A stretch of DNA of 64,000 nucleotides from Volutella citrinella (lineage: Eukaryota > Ascomycota > Sordariomycetes > Hypocreales > Nectriaceae). Numbering within the stretch: the stretch's first letter is position 1; each line of letters opens with the position of its first letter. The notes beneath the pieces were generated by a model. It ran no database searches and was not told where the DNA came from. It was given only the letters and a program-made list of their open reading frames with translations. A program made the translations under genes and the position numbers. Shown here one piece after another: positions 48,889-58,684 of the stretch. Location of the stretch: assembly GCA_034401135.1 (NCBI GenBank), contig JAWZSP010000006.1:1736001-1800000 (forward strand), given 5' to 3'.

Positions 48889-50236
48889 TTAGGCATGGAT
48901 CTTCGGGTCGTTTAACTCCCTCCTCACGTTAGCCAGAAAAACATTGACCTCCTCCCTAGACCAACCGTGGCCCCTCGTAAACGGCGCCATAGTCAGTGAC
49001 TCTAGAGCAAGGTTCATGTTCTCGTTACTCCACGCTCCAAGCTCTTTGTATTTCTTGCCCTTGGCCCAGCTGTTTGTTGGCCACTTGAAACGGGGTTCGA
49101 CGATATCGGTGAATCCGACCTCGGCTATGATGTCCTTGAATTTGTCGGTTTGTTCGTAAGGCCGGCCTAATTTGGCTGCTGCTTCTTCTAGAAGCTTAGT
49201 CCATTTCCCGAGTGTATGGTCTTCGGTGAGGGTGCCATCATCCGACTTCATGATAACGTCGATCTCCTGCAGCTCAACGTAGCCGCCCGGGGCGAGATAC
49301 CTAACCAAAGTTAGAGAGGACATATAGGCAATAGAGACCTTAAGTGAAGCTTACCGGAAGATTTTGCGCATATAATCAGACCAGTTCTGAACGCTAAAAT
49401 CCATCAGTCTGCTGTGGATGTAGTCAAATGGTTGAGAATAATTCCACTCCTCATCAATATCATCAATGAGGGACTGGATGTTTAGGGGAATACTGGTTAG
49501 CTATTAGTTACCGTAGCGAACACAAAGGGCAAACCAGGTTTATAAGCTCGGCTGACTAGGAGATAGATCGACACCAACAATCTATGTTATGGAGGGTCAG
49601 CCATAAGTCTTCTGCTCTGAGACAATTCTTTTTACCTCAGCCTCAGGATGCTCGTCACCAAAGTCAATTGCCCAAATGCCGGTGCCAGTGCCCAAGTCGA
49701 GAACCCGCTTGATCTTGGAATCAGGCAAGTTCGGGGGTGAAAGACCAAGCTTATTGTCGAAAGTTAGGAGGAATAAATTGTGTTGTAGGTCTGAATACTT
49801 TTAGCATGATATATCCAGTAGCGGTCAGGATGGTCAAGTACCGAGCCTCTCGTTTTCTTGGTCGTCGTTGGGAAAGTTGTATTCTAAACTTAGCAGATGT
49901 CATTGTGAGCTCTCTGGATCACCAGTAGAGAAATCACGGGTAACCCACTTCCTTCCTTGTATCGATGATACGTTCTCCCGTTCTCGTGTCGGTAGTCGAG
50001 AATAGAACTTCTTAGGCTTTCAGTCGATGATGCCGTGTCCTACCACCATGCTTTGTATCAGTGATCTTGTCTCTATTTGGAGGATGACAAGCAAGACGCC
50101 ATCCTACATCTCCGAGTGAGGAGTCCCGATCGTCAGCGACCTGGACTTAGAGTTAGCTCAAAAATTTATTATGCAAGGAGAGGGATCGAACGTCTTCATC
50201 GGGATCCACGATAGGATCTGCGTCGACGGTTGCCAT
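48889..50236 (-). CDS. LaeA-like SAM-dependent methyltransferase with a damaged splice donor
   Basis: Eight exons on the minus strand: 50236-50192, 50140-50108, 50039-49949, 49883-49842, 49790-49636, 49581-49544, 49492-49355, 49300-48889. The predicted product is 317 aa (MATVDADPIVDPDED...). Family hallmarks appear in order: an acidic N-terminus, SSILDYRHENGRTYHRYKEG, NFPNDDQENERLDLQHN, motif I VLDLGTGTGIWAID (residues 100-113), VGVDLSPSQPSF, DYIHSRLMDFSVQNW and APGGYVELQEID. This is the LaeA/Llm (TAM) family of putative regulatory methyltransferases linked to secondary metabolism and development; it is a paralogue type, not necessarily LaeA itself. Intron 6 (49543-49493) starts AT instead of GT. 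A single C-to-T at a CpA on the plus strand explains this as RIP. If the intron is not removed, a TAA follows at once. The gene may thus be newly inactivated. Intron 1 also has a weak donor (GTTCGA). Confidence 0.82.
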
Positions 50237-50599
50237 TTTCCCGATCTTAGATGGCTCTCAGAAGGCGTGTATTGGGTTTCTTGCTCGATTGAGCGAGGTT
50301 GCATCTTGAACAAAGCATTCCAGCAAAGTGGGGTGGGTCGGCTGGCTTTAATACCGCAGTCCCTTGTTCACGCTCTCGGGTGGGGGGCAATCAAATCCGG
50401 GGAGGGCGTTGTTCTCTCTCACCTCAGTAATTGAGGTCCTCTGTGGCTGCCGAGAACTCCGTAGGCTCCATTCGAGCGCTCTGCGAAACGGACCCGCGGT
50501 GACCGCCTGTCGCTCACATTCCGTTTTGTGATGGCCCCACGTTGATTGGCTAGGACCTGACCGAAAGCGCTATCCAAGGGTTTGAACTTGTTGATCTTG
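50237..50599. other. Promoter region of the methyltransferase
   Basis: Normal composition. Nothing recognisable apart from the 5' flank of the methyltransferase. Confidence 0.4.
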
Positions 50600-50790
50600 G
50601 AAGCAGATCCTGTGCTTAATAGCCATTCGCCATTCGCTTGTGCCAGCGCTCCTTCGCCCGATTGGAACATCTTAAGCAACATGAACTCACGCACACGAAT
50701 GCGAAACACCTGGGCTCTATCGCTTCTCATGACGAGTCGATAAGACTAAAGCAGCAGGGGAGAGAAACAACAAGAGGCGCGACAATGTCC
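50600..50790 (+). pseudogene. Relic C2H2 zinc finger
   Basis: The plus frame at 50638 reads LCQRSFARLEHLKQHELTHT, which matches the second half of a fungal C2H2 finger and linker (family pattern: C..C.RSFARLEHLKRHERTHTNEKPF). The preceding residues PFAC, which would supply the first Cys, are in a neighbouring frame. The expected second finger (KPF.C..C) has lost its cysteines. This is a fragment of a transcription factor gene. Confidence 0.5.
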
Positions 50791-50869
50791 GTACGTTATC
50801 AAGACCCGGCAAGCTCCCAAGGTGTCCGAAAAACGCTCTGGGTTCAAAATAACAAAACAGTATAGACCC

Positions 50870-52571
50870 TAAGGGACTAGGCATAGGCGACGTTGTCTCT
50901 TTGCAAGCTACCGGTATTAGGTTGTTCAAATTAAGGATCGCTCATCAGCTACGCCTTCGCCGCCGATGCCTCTGCGACCTCCGTGTGGGTTTAGATTTAC
51001 CGCGTCGACTGTTGCTTCGCGATTGTCTCTTCGCTGTATGAGCTTTCGTGTCCTCAGCAGGCGAATTAGGCAATGGAATGATTACTCGTCAAGTTCATTT
51101 CATCCTCTCTATGTTAGATCATCCTTGGCATCAGAGTTTGGCCGACACGAGGACGTTACCTGGGCAAGCCGGTTTTCGCAAAATTCTGTACAGCACGATC
51201 AGGATCGGGCTGCTGGGCAACAGGTGCGGGCTCAGGACTTGCAGGATCGAGCATCCCACAGAGTGAGGGCCACCTCAAGAGCGGATGTCCTACTACTGAG
51301 GGGGAAATCTTGGTTGCATTGGTGATCAAGAGGAACTCGAGTAGGCAGCATTTTTGCTTCAAACCATCGGCCAGGGCTCCTGGACAAGGTAGGTAGGTCT
51401 GCAGAACTTGAGGAGTTTCGGTCGTCCTTGACTTTGTATTTTACCACATTTCAGGCCCATGTCAGTGCTATTTCTCAGAATTGTCCTTACTTATTCCTTG
51501 CTACATCACACATACCTGCGCGACTGAGAAGGGAGAGATGTCATCCAATATACTGACCGCTACAGTGAAATCTCGACCACCCCAGATCTGCTTGTCTTCC
51601 GTCGTTCTCCGATATCCGCTCGTATATTTATCCTCGCTCCTCGTAGATATTTCCACCTTGGCATAAAGGTCGGTTGAGCACCCGCGGAGGACCAATATGA
51701 CGGTGGATTTGATAAAGCGAAGCAGAACAGGATCGAACAAAGCCCCTGGTCGTCATGAAAGGTCGTGGCACAGAGACTGTTGGTCGTCCTACGCAAGGGC
51801 CATAGCTGCAAGCCCCCATCATGGTCCCATCGTCTCGATTGGGTGACGTGCGTCAGACTAGAGAGGATTATGGCCTGTTAATATTACCTATTAATGGACG
51901 TATATAAGGTTCTCTGGCATCCATCGAGTTAGGCATTAGCTAGGTATATAAAAGAAAGTAAAAGATGATAATTACGGCATAATGATATAAATGCTTGTTT
52001 ATGATCAATGCTATTCCCTTTAGATCCACTAAAATACAACGATTGTATATAATGCTTCTACTCCATCTCTGAGATCATTTGATCTCTGCCAAACCTTAAT
52101 AACGAACCAGTAGTTTGATTACATAGGTATTGTATGCCCCATCTCGGTTGGATGAGTTACTAAGGTTTTTGCGGCGTTCAGTGGTCGATTCTTGTCTGGC
52201 ACGAGAGCTTCATATTCCATTGCAAAGATGCCTCCGACGGCAAGATCACGCGTTTGTCGGCTGGAAACACGTGAACCAACAGCTCTACGACGCAACACCT
52301 CCACGGCCAATGTGTGCGGTTTTAATCCCCGAGTGCCATCGTGCAGTGGAACTCAATGGCCCACACAAAATCAAGCATTGTTTATTTCTCCGTTTTACTC
52401 TATCTCAACAGCACAGCCTCCTTCAGGCTCTATTGGCGGGTTCCCTATGAACGCCGCGCCTTCTTGACCAGTTTCCCGTCGCTGCCCTTGTTTCCACGCT
52501 GGGTCCTGACTACTCCTCTGACGTGCAACATCTGCAGCCGTCACTAGCACAGGTAATGGAAAGCTTTCATC
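50870..52571. other. Intergenic, no gene called
   Basis: Normal to mildly AT-rich composition (51880-52120). Frames up to about 119 codons (50966-51325) are present without motifs. Confidence 0.4.
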
Positions 52572-52829
52572 CTACCGTGCTCTATTAGCTACAGCTTGGC
52601 CATGACGTCTTGATGGAATCCTGACTTTTTCCTCATCCGATAGCGGCAATGCTTTGTCAGTAGACTTGAACTCATACTTTTCGCCCTTGCGGCGATTGCA
52701 TACGTATACTTCAGCGTCATAAGCCTGGTGAATGCTGAGACCGTTGTTCTTAAGTGTACTCCATTTCCTCTTGAAGTTCTCATTACTTCGGTCTCTCTTA
52801 GTCACTCGGGTGTTCTTACCGACTGCCAT
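52572..52829 (-). CDS. Mini MADS-box (SRF-type) protein
   Basis: Single exon, 85 aa, from the ATG at 52829. The sequence RDRSNENFKRKWSTLKNN followed by GLSIHQAYDAEVYVCNRRKG follows the MADS-box layout: a basic helix with N.F.KRK.TL..., the turn, then the DAEVxV beta strand. A KYEFKSTD segment follows where SRF-type domains have their second strand. The domain fills nearly the whole protein; no cofactor or activation region exists. Similar stand-alone short MADS-like ORFs occur in several ascomycetes. The key basic residues of the first helix are partly changed compared with Mcm1/SRF, so DNA binding is uncertain. Confidence 0.6.
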   Translation of the reverse strand: MAVGKNTRVTKRDRSNENFKRKWSTLKNNGLSIHQAYDAEVYVCNRRKGEKYEFKSTDKALPLSDEEKVRIPSRRHGQAVANRAR

Positions 52830-52929
52830 TGTAAGGGCGTAGAGAAAAGGTCGGCAAAGTAAAGCTCGTGTTCTGGTCGGGTACAGGATATATATAGCAA
52901 GCCATCTCTGTGTTCACCATTTTATGTAT

Positions 52930-53858
52930 TCAGGAAGCTGTTTTCAACTCCCCTGCGATGATGCTACCTTGAGGCAGAGCCCCTTGAACACCAATCCTCC
53001 GTCCCGCAACAGCCAGCTCCGTAACCCCCTGTCCCATCCTTGCCCTCACAACCAAGACCTTCCCCGCGTCTTCCTCCCGATCTCGCTCGATCAAGAATCG
53101 ACTGTGCGTGATCACTACGATCCAGCCGGCCACCCTCCGCACCATGAGCCCACACTACCTGAATATAGCCGCCTAGCCCGCCTCGTCTAGATTGTCAAAC
53201 ACCTCGTCGACGAGCAGGTAGTGCGCGCGGTGCGCGCCCCCAGCCTGCCCCAGCCTGCCCCAGCTGCAGCAGCGCGAAGAAGAGCGCTTGCCGTAGGCGA
53301 GCAGGGGTGGACGGCAAGGGTGCGGTCGAGGGCCAATCCCGGGGAGGAGAAGGACCTGGTCATGGAGTCGGCAGAGTCAGAGTCAAACAGCGAGCGCAAC
53401 ATCCCCGTTAACATGGCGCGAGCGTGGCGCGTGTTATCGTACAGTACCGTCACGACCTGCGCGAGGAGCGCGTTAAGCTCCGAGAGCGACTGCACGCGGA
53501 CGTGCTCGCGGAAGGTGGTCGTTGTTGTCGCTGTAGAACTGGTTGAGGAAGACGAAGAGGTGCGACGGGTGCGCTTCGCCAGGGCGGAGGACCAAAAGGC
53601 GAAGAGCTCGCGGTCGGCAGCAAGCAAACGAAGTTTGGCGGCCAGCGCGTCGTGTTCTGAGCGTAGCGAGTACAGAGACGACTGCTCGGTTTCGATCAGG
53701 CGCGTGTACGTGGCTGCCTCGAGCCTCTTGAGTTCCGTCGTCGAGAGCCGGAGCTTTTTGACTGGGCTAGGCAACAGGATCTCCCTACGATCGGTAGCGA
53801 ACGAGAAAACACTGGAGTACTTCCAACATAACAGCGTCGAGGATCCTGTTCGATGCAT
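52930..53858 (-). pseudogene. Relic SbcC/Rad50-type ATPase, C-terminal part
   Basis: Minus strand. The upstream frame (53858-53187) reads as a long helical segment (RLSTTELKRLEAATYTRL; LAAKLRLLAADRELFAFW; VQSLSELNALLAQVVTVLYD), like the coiled-coil and C-lobe entry of SMC/Rad50-type ATPases. Near 53290 the reading continues in other frames as LAYGKRS, then ALFFALLQLG, then in a third frame HYLLVDEVFDNLDEAG (Walker B and D-loop), a TAG, and VRRVAGWIVVITHSRFLIER, ending at 52930. Between KRS and ALFF the family's signature segment (S-G-G-E...) is missing, and the cut lies next to a 10-11 bp tandem duplication (cagcctgcccc). Frameshifts plus TAG codons make this dead. The ATPase label rests on the Walker B/D-loop and the VVITHS switch strand. 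Confidence 0.5.
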
Positions 53859-56012
53859 CTTGGATCAGCTGAGGTGGAGGAAACGAAAGCCGAATTCGAT
53901 CTTGGAAATGGCATCGTGTTTGAGAATCATCCTCACGCGATAAGCGATGTGTCTGAAGAAGTCGTCGAACAGACGTCTTGTCAATGTCAAACGAGGTGTT
54001 CGGCAGCACCTCCTCCATTGTCGGGTTATGCGGGTGGTTGGCCACATGGAGGAGCCTGAACTTAGTCCCGATCACGACAAAGACGGCAAGGTCACGCATG
54101 TCTCTAAGGGGAATACGGTCGGTCTATCACGTCGCGTATGCTGACGCTTCACCGTAAGTTGACAACGGGCCTCTACGGAGTTTCGGCGGTCGAGCTCTTC
54201 GTTCGAGAGCGGGCGCTTTCGAGGGCTTCTGTTTGTTCGGTGGATGCGTTAAGTGAGTTCGCGATCTAGAAAGACAGAATCTGGCTGGCAGAGAGTGGAT
54301 GGTCGGTAGGCGGCGAGCAGGACGAGGGACGACGTTCGTTCAAACCACGCGTTGTCGTTTGAGTAGCTGAAATGGCGTCACACAGGACCACCATACTTGG
54401 AGCCCTGAAGACCTCGACGGGTAGATGCAGCTTCGAGCTGGCACATAGGAGGCGAGGAGGCAGCGCAGCGTAGAAACTCTCTAGTGCCAGCGCCAACATG
54501 CGACGCGCCATGAGCGGATGCACTGCCCCGCGTCAGGTGGAACAACTCACAGCCAATCATCTCGAGTTGACCCCCGACGCGCTTGAATTATTAGGCGCCG
54601 GTAAAGTCCAGCTGCACATTCGATTCCACGGAAAAAAGAGTGTTGCAGGAGCTCGCTTGCCGTCAACGTCTTCTTAGGCAGCTACTACAGCATGCCAGAA
54701 GTGTAGAGGTAGAGTGGATAGTCTCTTGCACCAGCTTGCACCAGCTTGGTCGGGACAAACGAGCTGGTTCAGGTGCCATATATTCAACTTCAAAAACGGG
54801 GGCTAAAAGATATTACCATCAACATGGACAAGGGCGGCGTGTAAGTCACCCTCTGCCACTCTTTCGCAACTATTAACACAGACTAGCATGATAGTGCACC
54901 CGCGTCTCTTGTTTCAGGTGAAGGAGGGGTTCGCCCTTGGTTATGGGTGCGAGAGAGTCAAATCCGCTAGTCAGCCAGGATGATTTAAAGCTTTATCATG
55001 GGCCTGGATATACTGCGAGGCGGGACACGCGTACGGACGCAGCATGGCCATCACTAATGCGGCCTGCAGTGATCAATGCGGCCTGAAGCCATGCCAGTGT
55101 ACTGGTCTTTCTTACATTGGTAGCTGTATGATATTCATCGCATCCCACTTCAATGATGACCAAAAAAATACAACTAAACACTGCTATCAATCTGGAACTC
55201 AATATTCCTTCCAATGCGAGACCAGCCCGCAAGCCACATATTTAGCAAGCTTTATTCGCGGTTCAGCCGAGATTGACGCGGGATGCAGATTAATTAGCGT
55301 GTCTTGCAGTGGGCACGCCTGGCTGCATGCCTACGGCTGATCAATTGAGGGAATCCCCCTGCTTATGACCCAGGTGTCACGACAGTCAGGGATTACTCGG
55401 TGGGTTGACTAAGCTAAGCCGACCGGGTAGTTATGTATCAGTCTAGGACTAGTATCTTTTTATACTCAGTCCTATCCTAATTGGTCTGCCCTTCCTTCCC
55501 TTTGTGCGGGGGTCCCAATCTGGTAAGGGGCCCGCATTCGTGTTGTTCCGTTCCGTGTGGCTGTGCCGCATGTCCTTGCACTGTGTATTAGCGTCAGGTT
55601 GTGACAGCTAGGAAGGCCCGGATAGCACATACTCGTTGAACCAATACAGATTGTCACATTCCGATGTGTTCGACTATGGGAATTCTACTGAAATGTGCTC
55701 ACTCCCTAGAAACAGAAGTCGGTCGTCATATCTCATAAAGCGCATACCACGGGGATAGAATCGGTGTCCTCGGGGATAAGGATAAAGCGGATGAATACTA
55801 CTATACAATGAAAAGGCTGTATACTAGACCATTGCACCCTAGTACTCCCAGCACCTCTGCCGTCTGAAGTAGTAATAGAGGCACCCTGATGCGTGATCGT
55901 GTGTTTTCTAATAGATCCCATTAACTACTGCAGCCCCGCCTTGGTTGTTTGCCTAGGGCCACTGACTGGCACCATAATACAGTTTTTCTTTGAACCTTCT
56001 TCAAGTTCCCAA
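53859..56012. other. Possible upstream remnants of the ATPase gene, otherwise nothing
   Basis: A minus frame at 53785-54099 (TKFRLLHVANHPHNP; SFDIDKTSVRRLLQTHRL) is protein-like and may be a further piece of the relic to the right, but no Walker A loop was found. From 54600 to 56012 nothing is supported. Confidence 0.3.
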
Positions 56013-56396
56013 ATGACCTCTCGGTATGGTCTTAGTCGACTGATCGTCGCCCTTTCATTTGCACTAGGAATACACGCTCTAGCACCAACTTGTCAATACC
56101 AAGAGTATGTTTGCGGGCACGAACTAGCCAGGCGAGGTATCTATACCCTATTCTTCAATGGTTCTTATTTTGGTAGGCTGTTAAGACTTTATTCAGGCTA
56201 TACGGCTTCCAGGTTTCGCGCGGCCATTGCAAAACTTCCTGCGGGAATTATCCCCCCTACTCTCAGCGATACGCAGCTTCTTCAGGTTCTCTACCACTGC
56301 GACGACATCCATAATTCCATCTCCGGGAATGTATACTGTATAATAGGCTGCCTTCCGATAGGTGGCATGTTGGAGAATGACCAGTGCTTCATGTGA
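56013..56396 (+). CDS. Small secreted six-cysteine protein 1
   Basis: Exons 56013-56136 and 56197-56396 with a 60-bp intron (GTATCT...ATTCAG), giving 107 aa. The signal peptide is MTSRYGLSRLIVALSFALGI. The mature part has six cysteines in the pattern TCQYQEYVCG...HCDD...YCIIGC...QCFM, which suggests three disulfides. The intron position was fixed by alignment with the paralogue at 57629: both first exons are exactly 124 nt and both introns break the same Gly codon. The intron is a multiple of three without a stop, so the unspliced frame is also open (127 aa). Secreted effector- or adhesion-type role is inferred from size, signal and cysteines only. Confidence 0.75.
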   Translation: MTSRYGLSRLIVALSFALGIHALAPTCQYQEYVCGHELARRGIYTLFFNGSYFGRLLRLYSGYTASRFRAAIAKLPAGIIPPTLSDTQLLQVLYHCDDIHNSISGNVYCIIGCLPIGGMLENDQCFM

Positions 56397-57628
56397 GTGA
56401 GAAAGGATACAGATAGAAGCCAACCTTGTTCTCTGACCGTGACTGACCATGTATAGGCGCGGAATCCGTCAGAAGAAACGTTTTCCTTCGGCTCTCAAGG
56501 ATACTCCTTTGCAAAGGGATGGGCGGAACTGAGTTCCTTTTTTGCACGGAATCGACAATGTCGTCCGAGGTCGCAGGGGTGTCTGTCGCCTGGCGAGTGC
56601 GCACCCGAAATCGATGAAGCAAGTGGACCATTTGTCTACTTGCAAGGACGCTCCTCAGTTACGCGAGAAAGCAGTTGTTTACGATGTAACCTAGAATGGG
56701 GTCCATAAAGGGAGGATCTAGTTTAAGTTACGGAATAGGGCTAGGACACCATTCTTCTTCGCTTTAGCCTTTTTCTTAATGATTACTTGGGGGAAAACAA
56801 CAACGCTGTCAACACTAAACACCAATTGAACAACCCCTGGACGTATGCCGGCTGTTCTCGTAGCAAAGTCGTCACTTGGATTCAGCTGGAAGCTGTGGAA
56901 TGCAATTGTCAAAATACTGTCTTGCATATCCGGAATATCGATAAGTACAGGTATGCCATGTCTATGAAAGGCGTAGCTCAATACTGAGTATTGAGATATG
57001 ACAGCTTTCATATTCAGAAATTCATAGCCGATTGCCGAAGAATGCATGGTGGGCAAATGCACATGTACTCACAGGTAAAGAAAAACAAGTTTAGAACCCT
57101 GTGCGTAGGTGAGCTCACACACAGCATAGTCAAGCAGCGGGGGAATTATCGGCTGGAATAGTCCCGGCGTAGCATCTACATTCCTCGCTTCGGGTAGTGC
57201 CTACAGGCTACATATACGCTTCCTAGTAGAGGATACACTAACCATTCTTCAGCCGACCTTATGTATTGGAATGCGGTTGTCTACAGACCTCCCCGACTCC
57301 CAAACTAATGCTAAAAAGGTGGAAGTAACTGATCATATTTAGTCATGACACGAATAGTCGCATACCCTCACTACATCAGTAGAATAGTACCTAGGTAGCG
57401 AGTACGTACTAGTAACCAAGAGTAATATCCCTAGACGATTAGGTGTCTGAACGCCTTCTACAAGCAAAGATGTCTGACGTTGTTGCATTCTCCCTTGAAC
57501 GCCTATAGCCAAGGACTGTCTATATTACTCAAGCCACCAGTATCAAAAACCAGAATCCATTCAACGCTTGATCATACTCTCTCAACTCCTCTTTACCCTT
57601 GACGCTTTCTTACTACGAACCAACCAAA
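56397..57628. other. Spacer between the paralogous secreted-protein genes
   Basis: Normal composition with frames up to 114 codons (56718-57062, minus) that have no motif. The 3' end should hold the promoter of the second paralogue. Confidence 0.4.
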
Positions 57629-58007
57629 ATGGTCTTCAACTATCTTCCCGGCCTTGCATTGCTACTTGCCCTGTCTCCTGGGGCACTGGCCCAAATCACA
57701 ACGCCATGTACTTACCAAGAGTACGTTTGTGGTCAAACACTTCTTGCCAACGGTGCGACACAGCTTTCATGGTTCTTCACCCCTAGTCCAAGGTCTTGAC
57801 TAACGTGGCTACGAAGGATATGTCGTTGCTGATTTGAGGACCGCGTACAATGCGAATCCGAATAACCCGGTCATTCCAGACACAGCGCTCAACAAGGTCC
57901 TTTTTCGTTGCGTGGATGAGGTTGGTACGGTTACTGGCAACTCCTACTGTATCGTGGGTTGTGGAGTGGTGGGGGATAATCTCGTCAATGATATGTGTAC
58001 TATGTAG
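57629..58007 (+). CDS. Small secreted six-cysteine protein 2 (paralogue)
   Basis: Exons 57629-57752 and 57817-58007 with a 64-bp intron (GTGCGA...CTAAC...ACGAAG), giving 104 aa. The signal peptide is MVFNYLPGLALLLALSPGALAQ. It shares with the upstream gene the block YQEYVCG, the six-cysteine order (CTYQEYVC...RCVD...YCIVGC...MCTM), the length of exon 1 and the intron position. The second exon reads GYVVADLRTAYNANPNNPVI. The two genes are in tandem, same strand, 1.6 kb apart, and clearly diverged, so the duplication is old enough to differ over most of the mature region. No RIP-type stops. Function unknown; candidate effector. Confidence 0.78.
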
Positions 58008-58684
58008 ACCAGATGGACCTTGCGACGGCCGTTTTGGGGGATTCAAGCCTCCAAAGGTGATGGCTCAAATATAGGGGAGGATACGTACGCGAATGCTGCC
58101 ACTCTTTTTCCCTATTCTTTTAAGGTTTTTTAATGAGGGCAGTATGTTCTAATAATAATCGATATAAAACTGACTTCCAAATCATCTCACTCTCTCATGT
58201 TGGCGTGAAGGTTTTTTCTCCTTCGCTCCTAGGCAGCCAGACTTGGTAGTTCATGGGAGTAATGGCCGACACCAGGCTGGAAAGGACCAGGACGATGCCG
58301 ATGGCAACGCTAGGCGATGGGCAGCAGAGAGGCATGGCGATGTGACGTCGCGTGATCGGCCGGCCGGAAACGCACCAGTCGCGACCACAACCCCATCTGC
58401 CCGCGAGTGATCTGCTGCAAGCTAAATACCTGTAAAGCTGCAAATGATTGGAACCTGAAGAAATGAACAGGCCACTGCCCAAGGTCTTGTCTTTATTTAG
58501 ACATATCGTGCTGCTCTCTTATACTGACAATGCTAATGGGCATCTCACGTGGTGGACACTTTCTTGACAGTATGTAAACCAGGGAACATGAATGCATGCA
58601 AATTACCTAGGCTGAATTTTTTTCCATCTCTGCGCAGACCATGCGCCTACCTAAGGATATTAAGCCAATACACCAAGTCCTAAT
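58008..58684. other. Convergent intergenic region, no gene called
   Basis: Region between the ends of two convergent genes. A minus frame (58195-58482) has a hydrophobic stretch but no other support. Confidence 0.4.
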
